A DNA stretch of 64,000 nt from Methanothermococcus thermolithotrophicus DSM 2095 (GCF_946463545.1 NZ_OX296583.1:1496902-1560901), one strand, 5' to 3'; shown: positions 37,730-47,136, numbered from the stretch's first letter. Numbers and translations are program-made. Notes: generated by a model from the sequence alone, not told the origin.

Positions 37730-39479
37730 CGTCATATTCTTCCTCTCCTTTTTTTAATCTTTTACTTATTACAACACCTAAAATCATTGCGAAAGGTATA
37801 AATGCAGCTGCCAAAAAGTAGGGATCTTCATTTATTATATGCCTATTGTGAAGACCTTCAAATATAATTAATGCGAGCTCTGTAAAATAAAATGCTGCAA
37901 AAATCATATAAAGGCCTTCTATTGCCTTCTGCATACCGAGCTGCGTTTTTGTAGTTTTGTGTATCTCTCCCTGTAATTTAATGGTTTTATTGTTTTGAGA
38001 TATATTTACTTTAGTTTCCAGAACTTCCACAAGATCGTTTACAGTGTTTTTAAGTGTGGATAGTTCGGTTAGTAGGTGGTAGAATTCTTCCAGTATTTTA
38101 TTAACGTCAAGATTTGGATCTACCTCACCTAAAAACATCTTGAAATCCTCAGATTTCTCAATATTTTGAGCCACATAGTACTCAAAAGTGTTATATTTTT
38201 TAGATAGTTCTCCCTGTAAATTTGAGATTTTCGAAAGATTGTTAACAAGCAGGTAAAGCCATTTTTCAAATGATTCATTTCCTGAAATGTTTATCTTGTT
38301 TAGCACGACTTTTATTTCATCCTGTATTTTATACATTTCTTCAGAATATTTCAAATGGCATTTTTTCATAATTTCTACTAAATTACTTAGTACTTCAAGC
38401 ATTATTATATACTCGACTATCTTAATGATTTCATTATTAATGATTTTATTCTCCCCGCTGATTAAATACCGTCTTCTATACAGAGGATTATTGTAATTAG
38501 TCGATATTTTTAATCCTTTAAATTCAATCTCTCTTTTTGCAGGAATTTCTATTGAGGTATTGATGCATATATCAAAATCATGATCGCTTGGAATGTCTAT
38601 ATTATTATTAAGATATTCTTCAAGGTTTTTAAACCACATTTGAAGGTTTTTATGGACAACATCTTCTTTAAATTTGATTAAAATATTGTCCTTAAAACCA
38701 TAACCACTGTTTTTTAGTATGTAGTATTCATCAAGTAATTCTTTTATATCAAATTTTGTGATTTTTTCTCCGCTTTGTGGTGTTCCCTCATCTAAAAAAG
38801 TTTTTTTCATAACGTTATCAAAAAATAAATGAACTTTTACAAAATTGTCTTTAATGTCGATAGGAACTTCCATATAGTCTTGAATACTCCTATTTGAGAG
38901 CATTGAAAGTGTTTCTCCAGGTTTCCATTTTTTGACATAATCCTTAGAGACGTAGAGCCCACAAAAACAATGGCCATATAATTCGATTTCCTTATCCCTT
39001 TCATTACAGGGACATAAAATATCCCCTAACTTACAAGGACAGTATTTAAATCCATTTTTTTCGTTTTTAAGCTGGGCATCAAGTACTCTTAAACAATAGT
39101 CCTTATCTGGATTTAGATAATAGCCTTGATATTCGCTGAAATTCTTTACTATTTTGTAGTATTCCTGTAATTTTTTATTATTTTTCATTTCTAAAATTTT
39201 ATCATTTAATTTAGCTTCTATGGATTCATCCAACGTTTTACCGAGCAATTTTTCAAGTTTATTTTTGTCGTAGCCGAAAATCTTTTTACCCTTGTAAATT
39301 ATTAGTGGGAAAGCTATTTGATCAGATCCCAACTCTCTAGTCAACCCTTCTCTTTCTTTTTCAGTTAATTCATCAACGTTTATTAGTTGGAATTTAACGC
39401 CGTTATGTTCGAGCACTTCCTTCAATATTACACACAACGGGCATTCTGACTTAATATATAATTTTAAAATTTCTTCCAT
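37719..39479 (-). CDS. Glutaredoxin - ferredoxin:thioredoxin reductase - DUF3422 fusion membrane protein
   Basis: A 586-residue protein in three parts. Residues 1-80 are a glutaredoxin-like domain with CPLC at 13-16 and the cis-Pro region AFPLIIY near 58. Residues 105-185 are a ferredoxin:thioredoxin reductase catalytic domain with all seven cysteines: C129, C147/C149 (CPC), C156/C158 (CPC), C171/C173 (CFC, the archaeal form). Residues from about 205 resemble DUF3422, with coiled helices and two C-terminal spans (about 523-543 and 553-572) and a short acidic tail. This suggests a membrane-tethered disulfide reductase fed by ferredoxin. The start ATG 39479 is preferred over GTG 39491. It lies 87 bp after ehbN and overlaps the CBS gene. 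Confidence 0.8.
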   Translation of the reverse strand: MEEILKLYIKSECPLCVILKEVLEHNGVKFQLINVDELTEKEREGLTRELGSDQIAFPLIIYKGKKIFGYDKNKLEKLLGKTLDESIEAKLNDKILEMKNNKKLQEYYKIVKNFSEYQGYYLNPDKDYCLRVLDAQLKNEKNGFKYCPCKLGDILCPCNERDKEIELYGHCFCGLYVSKDYVKKWKPGETLSMLSNRSIQDYMEVPIDIKDNFVKVHLFFDNVMKKTFLDEGTPQSGEKITKFDIKELLDEYYILKNSGYGFKDNILIKFKEDVVHKNLQMWFKNLEEYLNNNIDIPSDHDFDICINTSIEIPAKREIEFKGLKISTNYNNPLYRRRYLISGENKIINNEIIKIVEYIIMLEVLSNLVEIMKKCHLKYSEEMYKIQDEIKVVLNKINISGNESFEKWLYLLVNNLSKISNLQGELSKKYNTFEYYVAQNIEKSEDFKMFLGEVDPNLDVNKILEEFYHLLTELSTLKNTVNDLVEVLETKVNISQNNKTIKLQGEIHKTTKTQLGMQKAIEGLYMIFAAFYFTELALIIFEGLHNRHIINEDPYFLAAAFIPFAMILGVVISKRLKKGEEEYDDED

Positions 39480-39566
39480 CTTATCAACCACTGAATAATA
39501 AAAGTCGGTTGTTGTTGTCTAAAAAAATAAATTTTGTATTTATTTTAGTTATTTATTATTTCATCA

Positions 39567-40688
39567 CTATTTCATTGGTTCTTTTAGAATTATCAGCCTA
39601 TCGGTACAGGTGAAGCATGGGTCGCAGCTCGCTATAATTAGTTCTGCATCACTTACATGGTAGTCCTTTAAAATCGCTTCCATTGTTCCTAAATTCGTTG
39701 CAGTCGGGGTTCTAACTTTAGCCTGCCTTACTCTTCCTTCACTATCCAATCCATAGGAGTAGTACTGTTGCCCCCTCTGAGCCTCGGTATAACAGTCTAT
39801 TGGTTTGAACTCATGGAGCTCGTAGTTTGGATTGTAAATTTTATCAGGTAAATTTGGGAGCTCTTTTAAAGCCTGTCTTATAATTTTAAGACTTTCAAAG
39901 CATTCGTAAAATCTTACGGCTATTCTTGATAAAACATCTCCGTCATCAAAGAGTATTTCATCAAATTCATAGGGATCGTATTCAGGAACATATCCCATTT
40001 TTCTCACATCTGATTTTATTCCGCTCCCCCTTGCTGTAGGACCTAATGCATGATACTTTGCTGCAGTTTTTCTGTCCAATACTCCAATTTCTTTCATCCT
40101 TGAGGTTAACATGGGGTCACTTAAAGTTCTGTCCATTAATTTTTCAAGTTTTTCTTCGAATTTTTCTAGTCTCTCCAAAATAGGACTTATTTGGCTATCT
40201 TTTATATTACATCTCGGTCTTATACCTCCAATAATCGGGCATGAATAATGCACCCTACTGCCGGTTATATCAAAAAATGTTTGCATTATTGGTTCCCTAA
40301 GCATGAAACTTCTCATAGACATTGTTTCATGTCCAAGGATTTCAAATGCATGCCCAAATAAGAGTGTATGAGAGTGTAATCTCTCAAGTTCTTCTACGAT
40401 AATTCTTATATGATTTGCCCTCTCTGGAACCTCTATTCCACAGCCTATTTCGGTTACCCTTACGGCACTCCAAAGGTGAATGTGGGAGCATATTCCGCAG
40501 ATTCTCTCACATAGAATACAGGCTTTTTCAGGGGGAAGGCCCTCCATTAGTCTTTCTACACCTCTGTGATTAACGCCTATTGTTAATTCAGCATCTTTTA
40601 CAATTTCATCTTCAATAAAAAGCCTCAATCTATGAGGTTCCAACATTGTAGAATGAACAGGTCCTATAGTTATTTCTCCTTCGTACAT
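39567..40688 (-). CDS. ehbN: Energy-converting hydrogenase large subunit (EhbN-type)
   Basis: A 373-residue [NiFe]-hydrogenase large subunit of the membrane energy-converting group. The Ni ligands are in the L1 motif CERICGIC near residue 59 and the C-terminal CDPCFTC; the latter is followed by TDR rather than H, and the protein ends soon after, as in Ech/Eha/Ehb enzymes. I choose EhbN over EhaO because Eha genes sit in one long operon, while methanococcal ehbN is isolated and next to hdrCB, as here. Ehb makes low-potential ferredoxin for biosynthesis from H2. Confidence 0.8.
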   Translation of the reverse strand: MYEGEITIGPVHSTMLEPHRLRLFIEDEIVKDAELTIGVNHRGVERLMEGLPPEKACILCERICGICSHIHLWSAVRVTEIGCGIEVPERANHIRIIVEELERLHSHTLLFGHAFEILGHETMSMRSFMLREPIMQTFFDITGSRVHYSCPIIGGIRPRCNIKDSQISPILERLEKFEEKLEKLMDRTLSDPMLTSRMKEIGVLDRKTAAKYHALGPTARGSGIKSDVRKMGYVPEYDPYEFDEILFDDGDVLSRIAVRFYECFESLKIIRQALKELPNLPDKIYNPNYELHEFKPIDCYTEAQRGQQYYSYGLDSEGRVRQAKVRTPTATNLGTMEAILKDYHVSDAELIIASCDPCFTCTDRLIILKEPMK

Positions 40689-40911
40689 GATTTCACTTTT
40701 TTACAATCTTGTGATTATGATATTATAAATAACACTATACATGAACAATTAAAATTTATCATTATCGATTATGATATTTATTAACTACGTTTTATATTTA
40801 TAAAATTAATGATTTTTTGTGTTATAGATATTATACAACTATATAATAGACGCTCTTTTTAGCAAATGCATATAATGCTTTTTTAAAAGAGTAATATTGG
40901 AGGTGAATAAA

Positions 40912-41493
40912 ATGGTGTTAAAATCCAGCGATTTTAATCCTAATTTCTCAGTAGAAATTATCAATGCTGGGAAGGAAATAATGGGGGAGGAACATGTTTC
41001 TTCTTTTCAAAAGTGCTATCAATGCGGAACATGTACCGGGGCCTGTCCAAGTGGGAGAATAACCCCTTTTAGAACAAGAAAATTAGTAAGAAGTGCATTA
41101 ATGGGTGTAGAAGATGTTTTAGAAGGTGAAGACCTTTGGATGTGTACTACATGCTATGAATGTTATGAAAAATGTCCGAGAGAAGTTAAAATCACAGATA
41201 TAATTAAGGTTATTAGAAATATTGCTGCCGAAAGGGGGTATATGGCAGAACCACACAGAAAAACTTCCCTTTATGTGTTTAAAACAGGTCACGCAGTACC
41301 TATAAATGATCAAATAAAGGAAGCTAGGAAAAAAATTGGGTTAACTGAAATACCGCCGACAACACACAAGTATCCAGAAACTTTGGAGATTGTAAGAGAT
41401 ATTATGGATCAATTAGCGTTCTGTAAAAAAGTAGGTATTTGTACGGAAACTATGGAATTAGAGCCTGTCAGATGGGAAGATATGAGTGAGTAA
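40912..41493 (+). CDS. hdrC: CoB-CoM heterodisulfide reductase subunit C
   Basis: A 193-residue Fe-S subunit with two 4Fe-4S motifs: [14 protein letters not shown] and [14 protein letters not shown], typical of HdrC in the cytosolic HdrABC complex that passes electrons to HdrB. The start ATG 40912 follows GGAGGTGAATAAA; an upstream TTG frame to 40897 contains that site. It is 15 bp upstream of hdrB and divergent from ehbN across 223 bp with TATA-like elements for both. Confidence 0.95.
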   Translation: MVLKSSDFNPNFSVEIINAGKEIMGEEHVSSFQKCYQCGTCTGACPSGRITPFRTRKLVRSALMGVEDVLEGEDLWMCTTCYECYEKCPREVKITDIIKVIRNIAAERGYMAEPHRKTSLYVFKTGHAVPINDQIKEARKKIGLTEIPPTTHKYPETLEIVRDIMDQLAFCKKVGICTETMELEPVRWEDMSE

Positions 41494-41508
41494 TTATATG
41501 GTGAAAAA

Positions 41509-42408
41509 ATGAATGATATGGAATTTGTATTTTTCTTAGGGTGTATAGCACCAAACAGATACCCGGGAATTGAAAGTGCCACATATAAGGCACTTGAAAA
41601 GTTAGGGATTAAGTTGCATCCTTTTGAAAAAGCTTCATGCTGTCCGGCACCTGGAGTCTTTGGTTCTTTTGATTTAGAAACCTGGCTTACATTAGCTGCA
41701 AGAAATATAACTGTAGCGGAAGAGATGGGGTTAGATATTATAACAATATGTAACGGGTGTTATGGTTCATTATATGAGGCAAACCACATACTTCATGAAA
41801 ATGAAAATGCGAGAAATAAAGTAAATAAAGTTCTTTCAAAATATGGATTAGAATTTAAAGGTACTGCTAGAGTAAGACATCTTCCAGAAGTTCTTTATTA
41901 TGAATTGGGGGTAGATGCAATAAAAGAGAAGGTGGAAAAACCATTGGATATAGATGTTGCAGTTCATTATGGTTGTCATTACCTTAAACCAACGGATGTA
42001 AAACACATTGAAAGTTCAGAAAGACCTAAGTCTTTTGATGGATTGGTTGAAGCATTAGGCGCAAAATCTATATACTACAATGACAAAAATATGTGTTGTG
42101 GAGCAGGGGGAGGTGTTAGAGCAAGAAATCTGGATGTTGCATTAGAGATGACGGAATCTAAATTAAAAAGTATGATAGAGGCAGGTGCAGACTGTGTGAC
42201 TGAAGTATGCCCATTTTGCCATTTACAATTTGACAGAGGACAGATTGAAATAAAAGAAAGGTTTGGCAGAGAATATAGCCTCCCGGTAATTCATTATTCG
42301 CAATTACTGGGTTTGGCAATGGGTATGTCCCCAAAAGATGTCGCTCTCGACTTACACTTCATTTCACCAGAACCTGTACTTGAGAAATTAGGATTAAGTT
42401 TAGAATAA
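41509..42408 (+). CDS. hdrB: CoB-CoM heterodisulfide reductase subunit B
   Basis: A 299-residue catalytic subunit with the two CCG domains that bind non-cubane 4Fe-4S clusters: [23 protein letters not shown] and CNGCYGS in the first; [23 protein letters not shown] and [10 protein letters not shown] in the second. It reduces CoM-S-S-CoB, the last step of methanogenesis. GGTGAAAAA precedes the start. HdrA is not in the window, as expected where it is encoded elsewhere. Confidence 0.95.
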   Translation: MNDMEFVFFLGCIAPNRYPGIESATYKALEKLGIKLHPFEKASCCPAPGVFGSFDLETWLTLAARNITVAEEMGLDIITICNGCYGSLYEANHILHENENARNKVNKVLSKYGLEFKGTARVRHLPEVLYYELGVDAIKEKVEKPLDIDVAVHYGCHYLKPTDVKHIESSERPKSFDGLVEALGAKSIYYNDKNMCCGAGGGVRARNLDVALEMTESKLKSMIEAGADCVTEVCPFCHLQFDRGQIEIKERFGREYSLPVIHYSQLLGLAMGMSPKDVALDLHFISPEPVLEKLGLSLE

Positions 42409-42477
42409 CACCATTACAAACTGGATAATAAGGAAATTAATGGTTTGTAATAGTTAATAAAATCTAAGAGGGAACTT

Positions 42478-42795
42478 ATGAAGAAAGAAGTATTTTTTGG
42501 AGAAGGCATGAGAATTGTTAAGGATGATTATCCAGACTTGTATGATGCCATAGTTAAGTTAAATGAAGCCGTATATACTGGGAAGGTTTTAGATTATAAA
42601 TGCCAAAAACTCATAGCAATTGGAATCGTAGCTGCTACAGGGGATGAAGTGGCTACAGAAAAACAGATGAGAAGCGGTATGAAGGAGTTAGGAATAACTA
42701 AAGAGGAAATCGTAGATACTTTAAGGGTTGTATTATTAACCTCCGGAATGCCTACATTTATAAAAGCTATGAAAGTACTTAACAAAATAGAATAA
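42478..42795 (+). CDS. Carboxymuconolactone decarboxylase (AhpD-like) family protein
   Basis: A 105-residue all-helical protein of the CMD family: LNEAVYTGKVLDYKCQKLIAIGIVAATGDEVATEKQMRSGMKELGITKEEIVDTLRVVLLTSGMP. The AhpD CxxC is not present; only one cysteine (DYKCQK) remains in that helix, so a disulfide-based peroxidase role is doubtful. It lies 69 bp after hdrB and 12 bp before the superoxide reductase gene, in the redox gene run. Confidence 0.8.
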   Translation: MKKEVFFGEGMRIVKDDYPDLYDAIVKLNEAVYTGKVLDYKCQKLIAIGIVAATGDEVATEKQMRSGMKELGITKEEIVDTLRVVLLTSGMPTFIKAMKVLNKIE

Positions 42796-42807
42796 GAGGG
42801 GATTTGA

Positions 42808-43164
42808 TTGACCTGTGCCTTAGCTAAAACCATTAAAGATGGTACAGATTTTGAAAAAAAACACGTTCCTATGATTGAATGTAAAGATACTGTAAAAGCA
42901 AATGAAATATTTGAAGTAAAGATCCATACCGCTGGTGTTGAACACCCAATGGAAGATGGGCATTTCATTCAATTCATAGAACTTAATGTGGAAGATTTAC
43001 CACTGGCAAGGGTTCAATTAACCCAATGGGTTAAACCCGATGTAGTGCTTAAAGTTAAAGCACCGTCAGAAGGTCATGAAGGTAGTACCATGAAATTAGT
43101 GGCATATATGTTCTGTAACCTTCATGGACTCTGGAAATATGAAAAAGAAGTTAAAATAGAATAA
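42808..43164 (+). CDS. Superoxide reductase (neelaredoxin / desulfoferrodoxin family)
   Basis: A 118-residue one-iron superoxide reductase without the N-terminal desulforedoxin domain. The iron site ligands are visible: Glu16 and His19 (FEKKHVP), histidines in VEHPMEDGH, and Cys and His in MFCNLHGLW near the end. It reduces superoxide to peroxide, with rubredoxin as the usual donor. The start is TTG 42808 with GAGGGGATTTGA ahead. Rubredoxin follows 101 bp downstream. Confidence 0.9.
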   Translation: MTCALAKTIKDGTDFEKKHVPMIECKDTVKANEIFEVKIHTAGVEHPMEDGHFIQFIELNVEDLPLARVQLTQWVKPDVVLKVKAPSEGHEGSTMKLVAYMFCNLHGLWKYEKEVKIE

Positions 43165-43265
43165 CAATTTTTTATTTTAATAAGGATACAGCCCTATTTC
43201 TACTTTGGGAGTGGGGCAACTTTAAAAAATCAAATATCTACAAATTAATTTGCAACGGTGATAGC

Positions 43266-43421
43266 TTGGCAAAATATCAATGTATGTGTGGTTGGATATA
43301 CGATGAAGCGGAAGGAGAACCGTCACAAAATATTGCCCCAGGAACAAAATTTGAAGATTTACCGGACACATTCAAATGTCCACAGTGCGGACTTGGAAAA
43401 AGCGCTTTTAAAAAAATTTAA
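43266..43421 (+). CDS. Rubredoxin with a CxCG first iron motif
   Basis: A 51-residue rubredoxin on a TTG start with GGTGATAGC directly before it. It reads AKYQCMCGWIYDEAEGEP, the canonical APGTKFEDLPDTFKCPQCG core, and ends SAFKKI. The second iron motif is standard (CPQCG). The first is CMCG, one residue shorter than the usual CxxCG. The likely role is electron donor to the superoxide reductase, rubrerythrin and flavodiiron proteins around it. It may be the counterpart of the M. jannaschii rubredoxin controlled by Ptr2. Confidence 0.9.
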   Translation: MAKYQCMCGWIYDEAEGEPSQNIAPGTKFEDLPDTFKCPQCGLGKSAFKKI

Positions 43422-43433
43422 GGGATAGATATC

Positions 43434-43712
43434 ATGATAACAACAAACCACCCGTTATATGAAGCTCTGGAAGATATTCAAGATTTTAAATTAAAGTTGG
43501 TAGAGTTCTTTAAGGATAAAAATGTATTTCCCATAAAAAGTAAAGTAGAGCTTGCTAATGCATTACCATGCGGATTATCATTACCATGCGGGGAGATAGA
43601 AGCGGGAGAATTGGTAAAATTGTTAAATGATGTAGATTTTCCAATAAAGGATGCTGAAGATTTGGCTATAAAGTTATCAAACAAATGTTTAATCGAAAGA
43701 AAAAATAAATAA
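43434..43712 (+). CDS. MTH865-like family protein
   Basis: A 92-residue protein of the small methanogen family typified by MTH865. The C-terminal half shows the pattern FPIKSKVELANALPCG ... GEIEAGELVKLLNDVDFPIKDAEDLAIKLSNKC, an EF-hand-like helical pair. Its function is unknown. It lies 12 bp after rubredoxin and 21 bp before the thioredoxin gene, so it is probably part of the redox operon. Confidence 0.7.
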   Translation: MITTNHPLYEALEDIQDFKLKLVEFFKDKNVFPIKSKVELANALPCGLSLPCGEIEAGELVKLLNDVDFPIKDAEDLAIKLSNKCLIERKNK

Positions 43713-43733
43713 TGAATTACAAATGGTGGTAAA

Positions 43734-43991
43734 GTGTTAATTGAAGTATTTTCATCTCCAATATGTCCACACTGTCCTGGGGCAGAGAGAGTTGTTGAGG
43801 AAGTTGTAGATAAGCTAAGCTGCGATGATATTGAAGTTAGACATATAGATGTAACAGAAGATCCAGGAAGTGCTGAAAAGTACAGCATAATGGCGGTTCC
43901 AACAATTGTAGTGGATGGGGAGGTAGCATTTGTAGGAGCTCCTACTACCCAGCAATTTGAAGAATACCTTAGAAAGAAGTTGAATAGATAA
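43734..43991 (+). CDS. Small thioredoxin/glutaredoxin-like protein
   Basis: An 85-residue thioredoxin-fold protein of the short archaeal type: CPHC at residues 11-14 (SSPICPHCPGAE) and cis-Pro in MAVPTIVVDGEVAFVG. Such proteins act as disulfide reductants. The start is GTG 43734 with GGTGGTAAA before it. It could be a partner of the peroxiredoxin downstream or of the FTR fusion protein encoded at 37719-39479. Confidence 0.9.
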   Translation: MLIEVFSSPICPHCPGAERVVEEVVDKLSCDDIEVRHIDVTEDPGSAEKYSIMAVPTIVVDGEVAFVGAPTTQQFEEYLRKKLNR

Positions 43992-44036
43992 AATATGATA
44001 AATATAGTATATAATACGAAGTAGGGGAGTAAATCC

Positions 44037-44543
44037 ATGATTAAAGAAAAAATTCAAGATGCCATAAATCAGCAAATAAATAAAGAGTTCTATTCAGCAT
44101 ACCTTTATTTATCCATGTCTGCATATGCTGATTCAATTGGGTTAAAAGGGTTTGCTCAGTGGTTAATGGTTCAATATCAAGAAGAAATGGATCATGCTAT
44201 GAGATTTTTTAAATACTTACAAGATAGGGGAGGAAAAGTAACACTCGAATCTATAAAGAAACCAAAAATAGAGTGGGACTCTATCTTAGATGTATTTAAG
44301 GACGGATTAGAACATGAACAATGTGTTACGAAGTCAATAAATGAACTAATGGACCTTGCAATGTCTAAAAAGGACTATGCAACCGTAAACATGCTTCAAT
44401 GGTTTGTAAATGAACAGGTAGAAGAAGAAGCATCTTTTAGTGAAGTTCTTGACAAATTGAAGTTAATTGACGGAGATAAAAAGGCATTACTCTTACTTGA
44501 CAAAGATCTTGGACAAAGAGTATATACGCCGCCAGCGGAGTAA
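44037..44543 (+). CDS. ftnA: Ferritin
   Basis: A 168-residue non-haem ferritin. The ferroxidase ligands are visible in NKEFYSAYLYLSM, QEEMDHAMRFFKY and FVNEQVEEEASF. It stores iron and consumes oxygen or peroxide with Fe2+. GGGGAGTAAATCC precedes the start. Its place among superoxide and peroxide enzymes fits a role in limiting Fenton chemistry. Confidence 0.95.
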   Translation: MIKEKIQDAINQQINKEFYSAYLYLSMSAYADSIGLKGFAQWLMVQYQEEMDHAMRFFKYLQDRGGKVTLESIKKPKIEWDSILDVFKDGLEHEQCVTKSINELMDLAMSKKDYATVNMLQWFVNEQVEEEASFSEVLDKLKLIDGDKKALLLLDKDLGQRVYTPPAE

Positions 44544-44574
44544 TTATTGGATTTAAGAAATGGAGATTGATATA

Positions 44575-44754
44575 ATGGTATGGTGGAAATGTTCCAACTG
44601 TGGATACTTATTTGAGGCAGACTCTGTTCCTGAAAAATGCCCAAACTGTGGTGAAAAATGTACATTCTATGATGTGAGCTGTTATACTCCAGAATGTGGA
44701 TGTCAAGGTTATGACCCAAAATTGGTTGCAAGGAAAGAGCCACGTATCTTATAA
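44575..44754 (+). CDS. Rubredoxin-like zinc-ribbon protein
   Basis: A 59-residue protein with [25 protein letters not shown], the rubredoxin-like domain found at the C-terminus of rubrerythrins, followed by a cysteine-rich tail ([20 protein letters not shown]). It might donate electrons to the rubredoxin-less rubrerythrin at 34740. The start ATG 44575 is preferred because GGAGATTGATATA lies ahead of it; ATG 44560 is the alternative. It is 31 bp after ferritin. Confidence 0.8.
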   Translation: MVWWKCSNCGYLFEADSVPEKCPNCGEKCTFYDVSCYTPECGCQGYDPKLVARKEPRIL

Positions 44755-44826
44755 TAAAGCTAAATAATTTAACTAAACTTTTAATTCTTTTAATATTTAA
44801 TTAAAAAATAAACTTGGATGATATTT

Positions 44827-45513
44827 ATGAGTGAAGAAGACACATGCTGTTGTATTGGGGGAGGAATGCCTTTAATAGGGGAAGAATTCCCAGAAGTTGA
44901 GGTAAAAACTACACATGGAATAATTAAACTACCTGACCATTATAAGGGTAAATGGTTTGTTTTATTTAGCCATCCGGCAGATTTTACACCAGTTTGTACA
45001 ACAGAGTTTATAGGATTTCAAAATAGATACAAGAAGTTTAAAGAGCTAAACACTGAACTAATTGGATTAAGTATTGATCAAGTTTTTAGCCACTTAAAAT
45101 GGATCGAATGGATAAGAGAAAAGTTAGATGTAGAGATTGAATTTCCAGTTATAGCTGATGATAGGGGTGAATTGGCAGAGCAGTTAGGTATGATAAGCCC
45201 GTACAAAGGAAACAACACTGTGAGAGCTGTGTTTGTTGTCGATGGTAATGGAATCATGAGGGCGATAATATACTACCCTCAAGAAGTTGGAAGAAACCTT
45301 GATGAAATCGTGAGATTGGTTAAGGCACTTCAAACATCAGATGAAAAAGGGGTAGCAATGCCTGCCAACTGGCCAAATAATGATGTGCTTGAAGACAAGG
45401 TTATAATTCCACCAGCATCTACCGTAGAGGATATAAAGAAAAGAAAAGAGGCATGTGAAAAAGGAGAAATTGAATGTCTTGACTGGTGGCTTTGCTATAA
45501 AAAATTAGAATAA
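44827..45513 (+). CDS. Peroxiredoxin (1-Cys/Prx6-type)
   Basis: A 228-residue peroxiredoxin. The peroxidatic Cys lies in [13 protein letters not shown]; the C-terminal arm with [11 protein letters not shown] and [14 protein letters not shown] is typical of archaeal Prx6-type decamers. An N-terminal addition with three adjacent cysteines ([10 protein letters not shown]) is unusual. The start ATG 44827 follows TTGGATGATATTT. It reduces peroxides with thioredoxin-like donors, for which the protein at 43734 is a candidate. Confidence 0.95.
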   Translation: MSEEDTCCCIGGGMPLIGEEFPEVEVKTTHGIIKLPDHYKGKWFVLFSHPADFTPVCTTEFIGFQNRYKKFKELNTELIGLSIDQVFSHLKWIEWIREKLDVEIEFPVIADDRGELAEQLGMISPYKGNNTVRAVFVVDGNGIMRAIIYYPQEVGRNLDEIVRLVKALQTSDEKGVAMPANWPNNDVLEDKVIIPPASTVEDIKKRKEACEKGEIECLDWWLCYKKLE

Positions 45514-45526
45514 GGGGAGGGAAATT

Positions 45527-45877
45527 ATGAAAACAGCCTTTTTAATGTTTAACTATGAAAAAAATGGAAAACCAAACATGCCAGTAATGTTTCATGCATT
45601 ATTATTTGCCAGTGAAATGAAGGCGAAAGGAGATGACGTAAAAATAATCCTTGAAGGAGAGGCAGTAAAGTGGGCTAAAGATCTTTTAAGTGAAGATCAC
45701 CCTCTTAAAAATCATTTTGAAAAATTGAAAGATGATTTTGTTGCCTGTGAGGCATGTTCAAGTATGTTTGGAGTTTTAGACGATATCAAGGATGAAATAA
45801 AGATAGAAAGCGATCTTCACGGACATGTAAGCTTAAAAGGATACATGGACGAAGATTATAAAGTAGTTGAATTCTAA
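45527..45877 (+). CDS. DsrE/DsrF-like family protein
   Basis: A 116-residue protein of the DsrE-like fold: KTAFLMFNYEKNGKPNMPVMFHALLFASEMKAKGDDVKIILEGEAVKWAKDL, then a CEACSSMFG motif near residue 74 that could carry sulfur or bind metal. Family members act in sulfur relay or are uncharacterised. GGGGAGGGAAATT precedes the start, 13 bp after the peroxiredoxin stop, so the two are cotranscribed. Confidence 0.75.
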   Translation: MKTAFLMFNYEKNGKPNMPVMFHALLFASEMKAKGDDVKIILEGEAVKWAKDLLSEDHPLKNHFEKLKDDFVACEACSSMFGVLDDIKDEIKIESDLHGHVSLKGYMDEDYKVVEF

Positions 45878-45949
45878 ATAAGTGTATATAACCTATACAC
45901 AATACATTATTTACTTTTTTATTTTTTTACTATTTTAGGTGTGATTAAC

Positions 45950-47119
45950 ATGGTGTTGAAAATAAAAGATGACATATATTGGATAGGCGTTATAGATTGG
46001 GATATTCGGGAATTTCATGGATATGAAACACCAAGTGGTTCCACATATAATTCCTACCTAATAAAGGATGAAAAAGTGGTTTTAATAGATACTGCAAAGC
46101 ATTATCTAGTTGATGAACTAATAATAGGAATTGGAAAAGTCGTAAATCCTGAAGACATAGATTATATTGTCGTGAATCACGTGGAAATGGACCACAGCGG
46201 TTCCCTTGAAAAGATAGTTGAAATTAGTGGAGCTAAAATAATAACCAACGAAAAGGCAAAGGAACATCTGGAACTTCACTACAACACAAAAAATTGGGAA
46301 TTTATTATCGTTGATTCTGGGGAAGAGATTTCAATTGGAAAGAGAACTTTAAAGTTTATAAGAACCCCAATGCTGCACTGGCCAGACAACATGGTAACAT
46401 ACTGTAAGGAAGATAAGATTTTATTCTCAAACGATGCATTTGGACAACACGTGGCTTCTTCTGAAAGATACGACTATGAAATTGAAGATATATTTAAACA
46501 TGCAAAGGAGTATTTTGCAAACATACTTCTGCCCTACAGGATGCTTGTTCCAAATGTTGCAAATGTTTTAAAGGATTTAGAAATAGAACTTATATGTCCA
46601 TCCCATGGTGGAGTTTGGAAAGAGAAGATAGGGGAAATTATAGAAAAATACGTGGAATGGTCCTCAGATAATGTGGAAAATAAGGCAGTAATAGTTTATG
46701 ATACAATGTACAAATCCACACATAAATTGGCTTATGCGATTGCTGAGGGGTTAATAGACAGTGGAGTTAAAGTTAAAATGTACAATACTTCAGAAACTCC
46801 ATTGAACACAATAATGGCTGGGATTTTAGATGCAAAGTATGTTTTAATTGGGTCACCAACTCTGAATACTAACGTATATCCGCCTGTGGCAAAATTCTTG
46901 AAATATATGGAAGGATTGAAACCTGGTAAAAAGATTGGAGTTGCATTTGGATCTTATGGATGGGCAGAAGGTGCCACAGAAGTTATAAAAGAAGTATTTA
47001 AGAAACTCAATTTCGAGATTATTGAAGATGAATGCCTGACTTGTAAGTTTGTACCAAAAGAAGAGCATTTGAAAAAATGCTATGAATTTGGGAAGAATCT
47101 TTCTACCAAGGATATTTAA
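45950..47119 (+). CDS. Second flavodiiron protein (FprA paralogue)
   Basis: A 389-residue flavodiiron protein with complete diiron ligands ([37 protein letters not shown]) and a C-terminal flavodoxin domain (AVIVYDTMYKSTHKL). It is clearly paralogous to, but shorter than and divergent from, the FprA at 35228. It reduces O2 or possibly NO. The start ATG 45950 follows TAGGTGATTAAC. cutA follows 17 bp downstream. Confidence 0.92.
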   Translation: MVLKIKDDIYWIGVIDWDIREFHGYETPSGSTYNSYLIKDEKVVLIDTAKHYLVDELIIGIGKVVNPEDIDYIVVNHVEMDHSGSLEKIVEISGAKIITNEKAKEHLELHYNTKNWEFIIVDSGEEISIGKRTLKFIRTPMLHWPDNMVTYCKEDKILFSNDAFGQHVASSERYDYEIEDIFKHAKEYFANILLPYRMLVPNVANVLKDLEIELICPSHGGVWKEKIGEIIEKYVEWSSDNVENKAVIVYDTMYKSTHKLAYAIAEGLIDSGVKVKMYNTSETPLNTIMAGILDAKYVLIGSPTLNTNVYPPVAKFLKYMEGLKPGKKIGVAFGSYGWAEGATEVIKEVFKKLNFEIIEDECLTCKFVPKEEHLKKCYEFGKNLSTKDI

Positions 47120-47136
47120 CTTAGTGCGTGGTGCTT

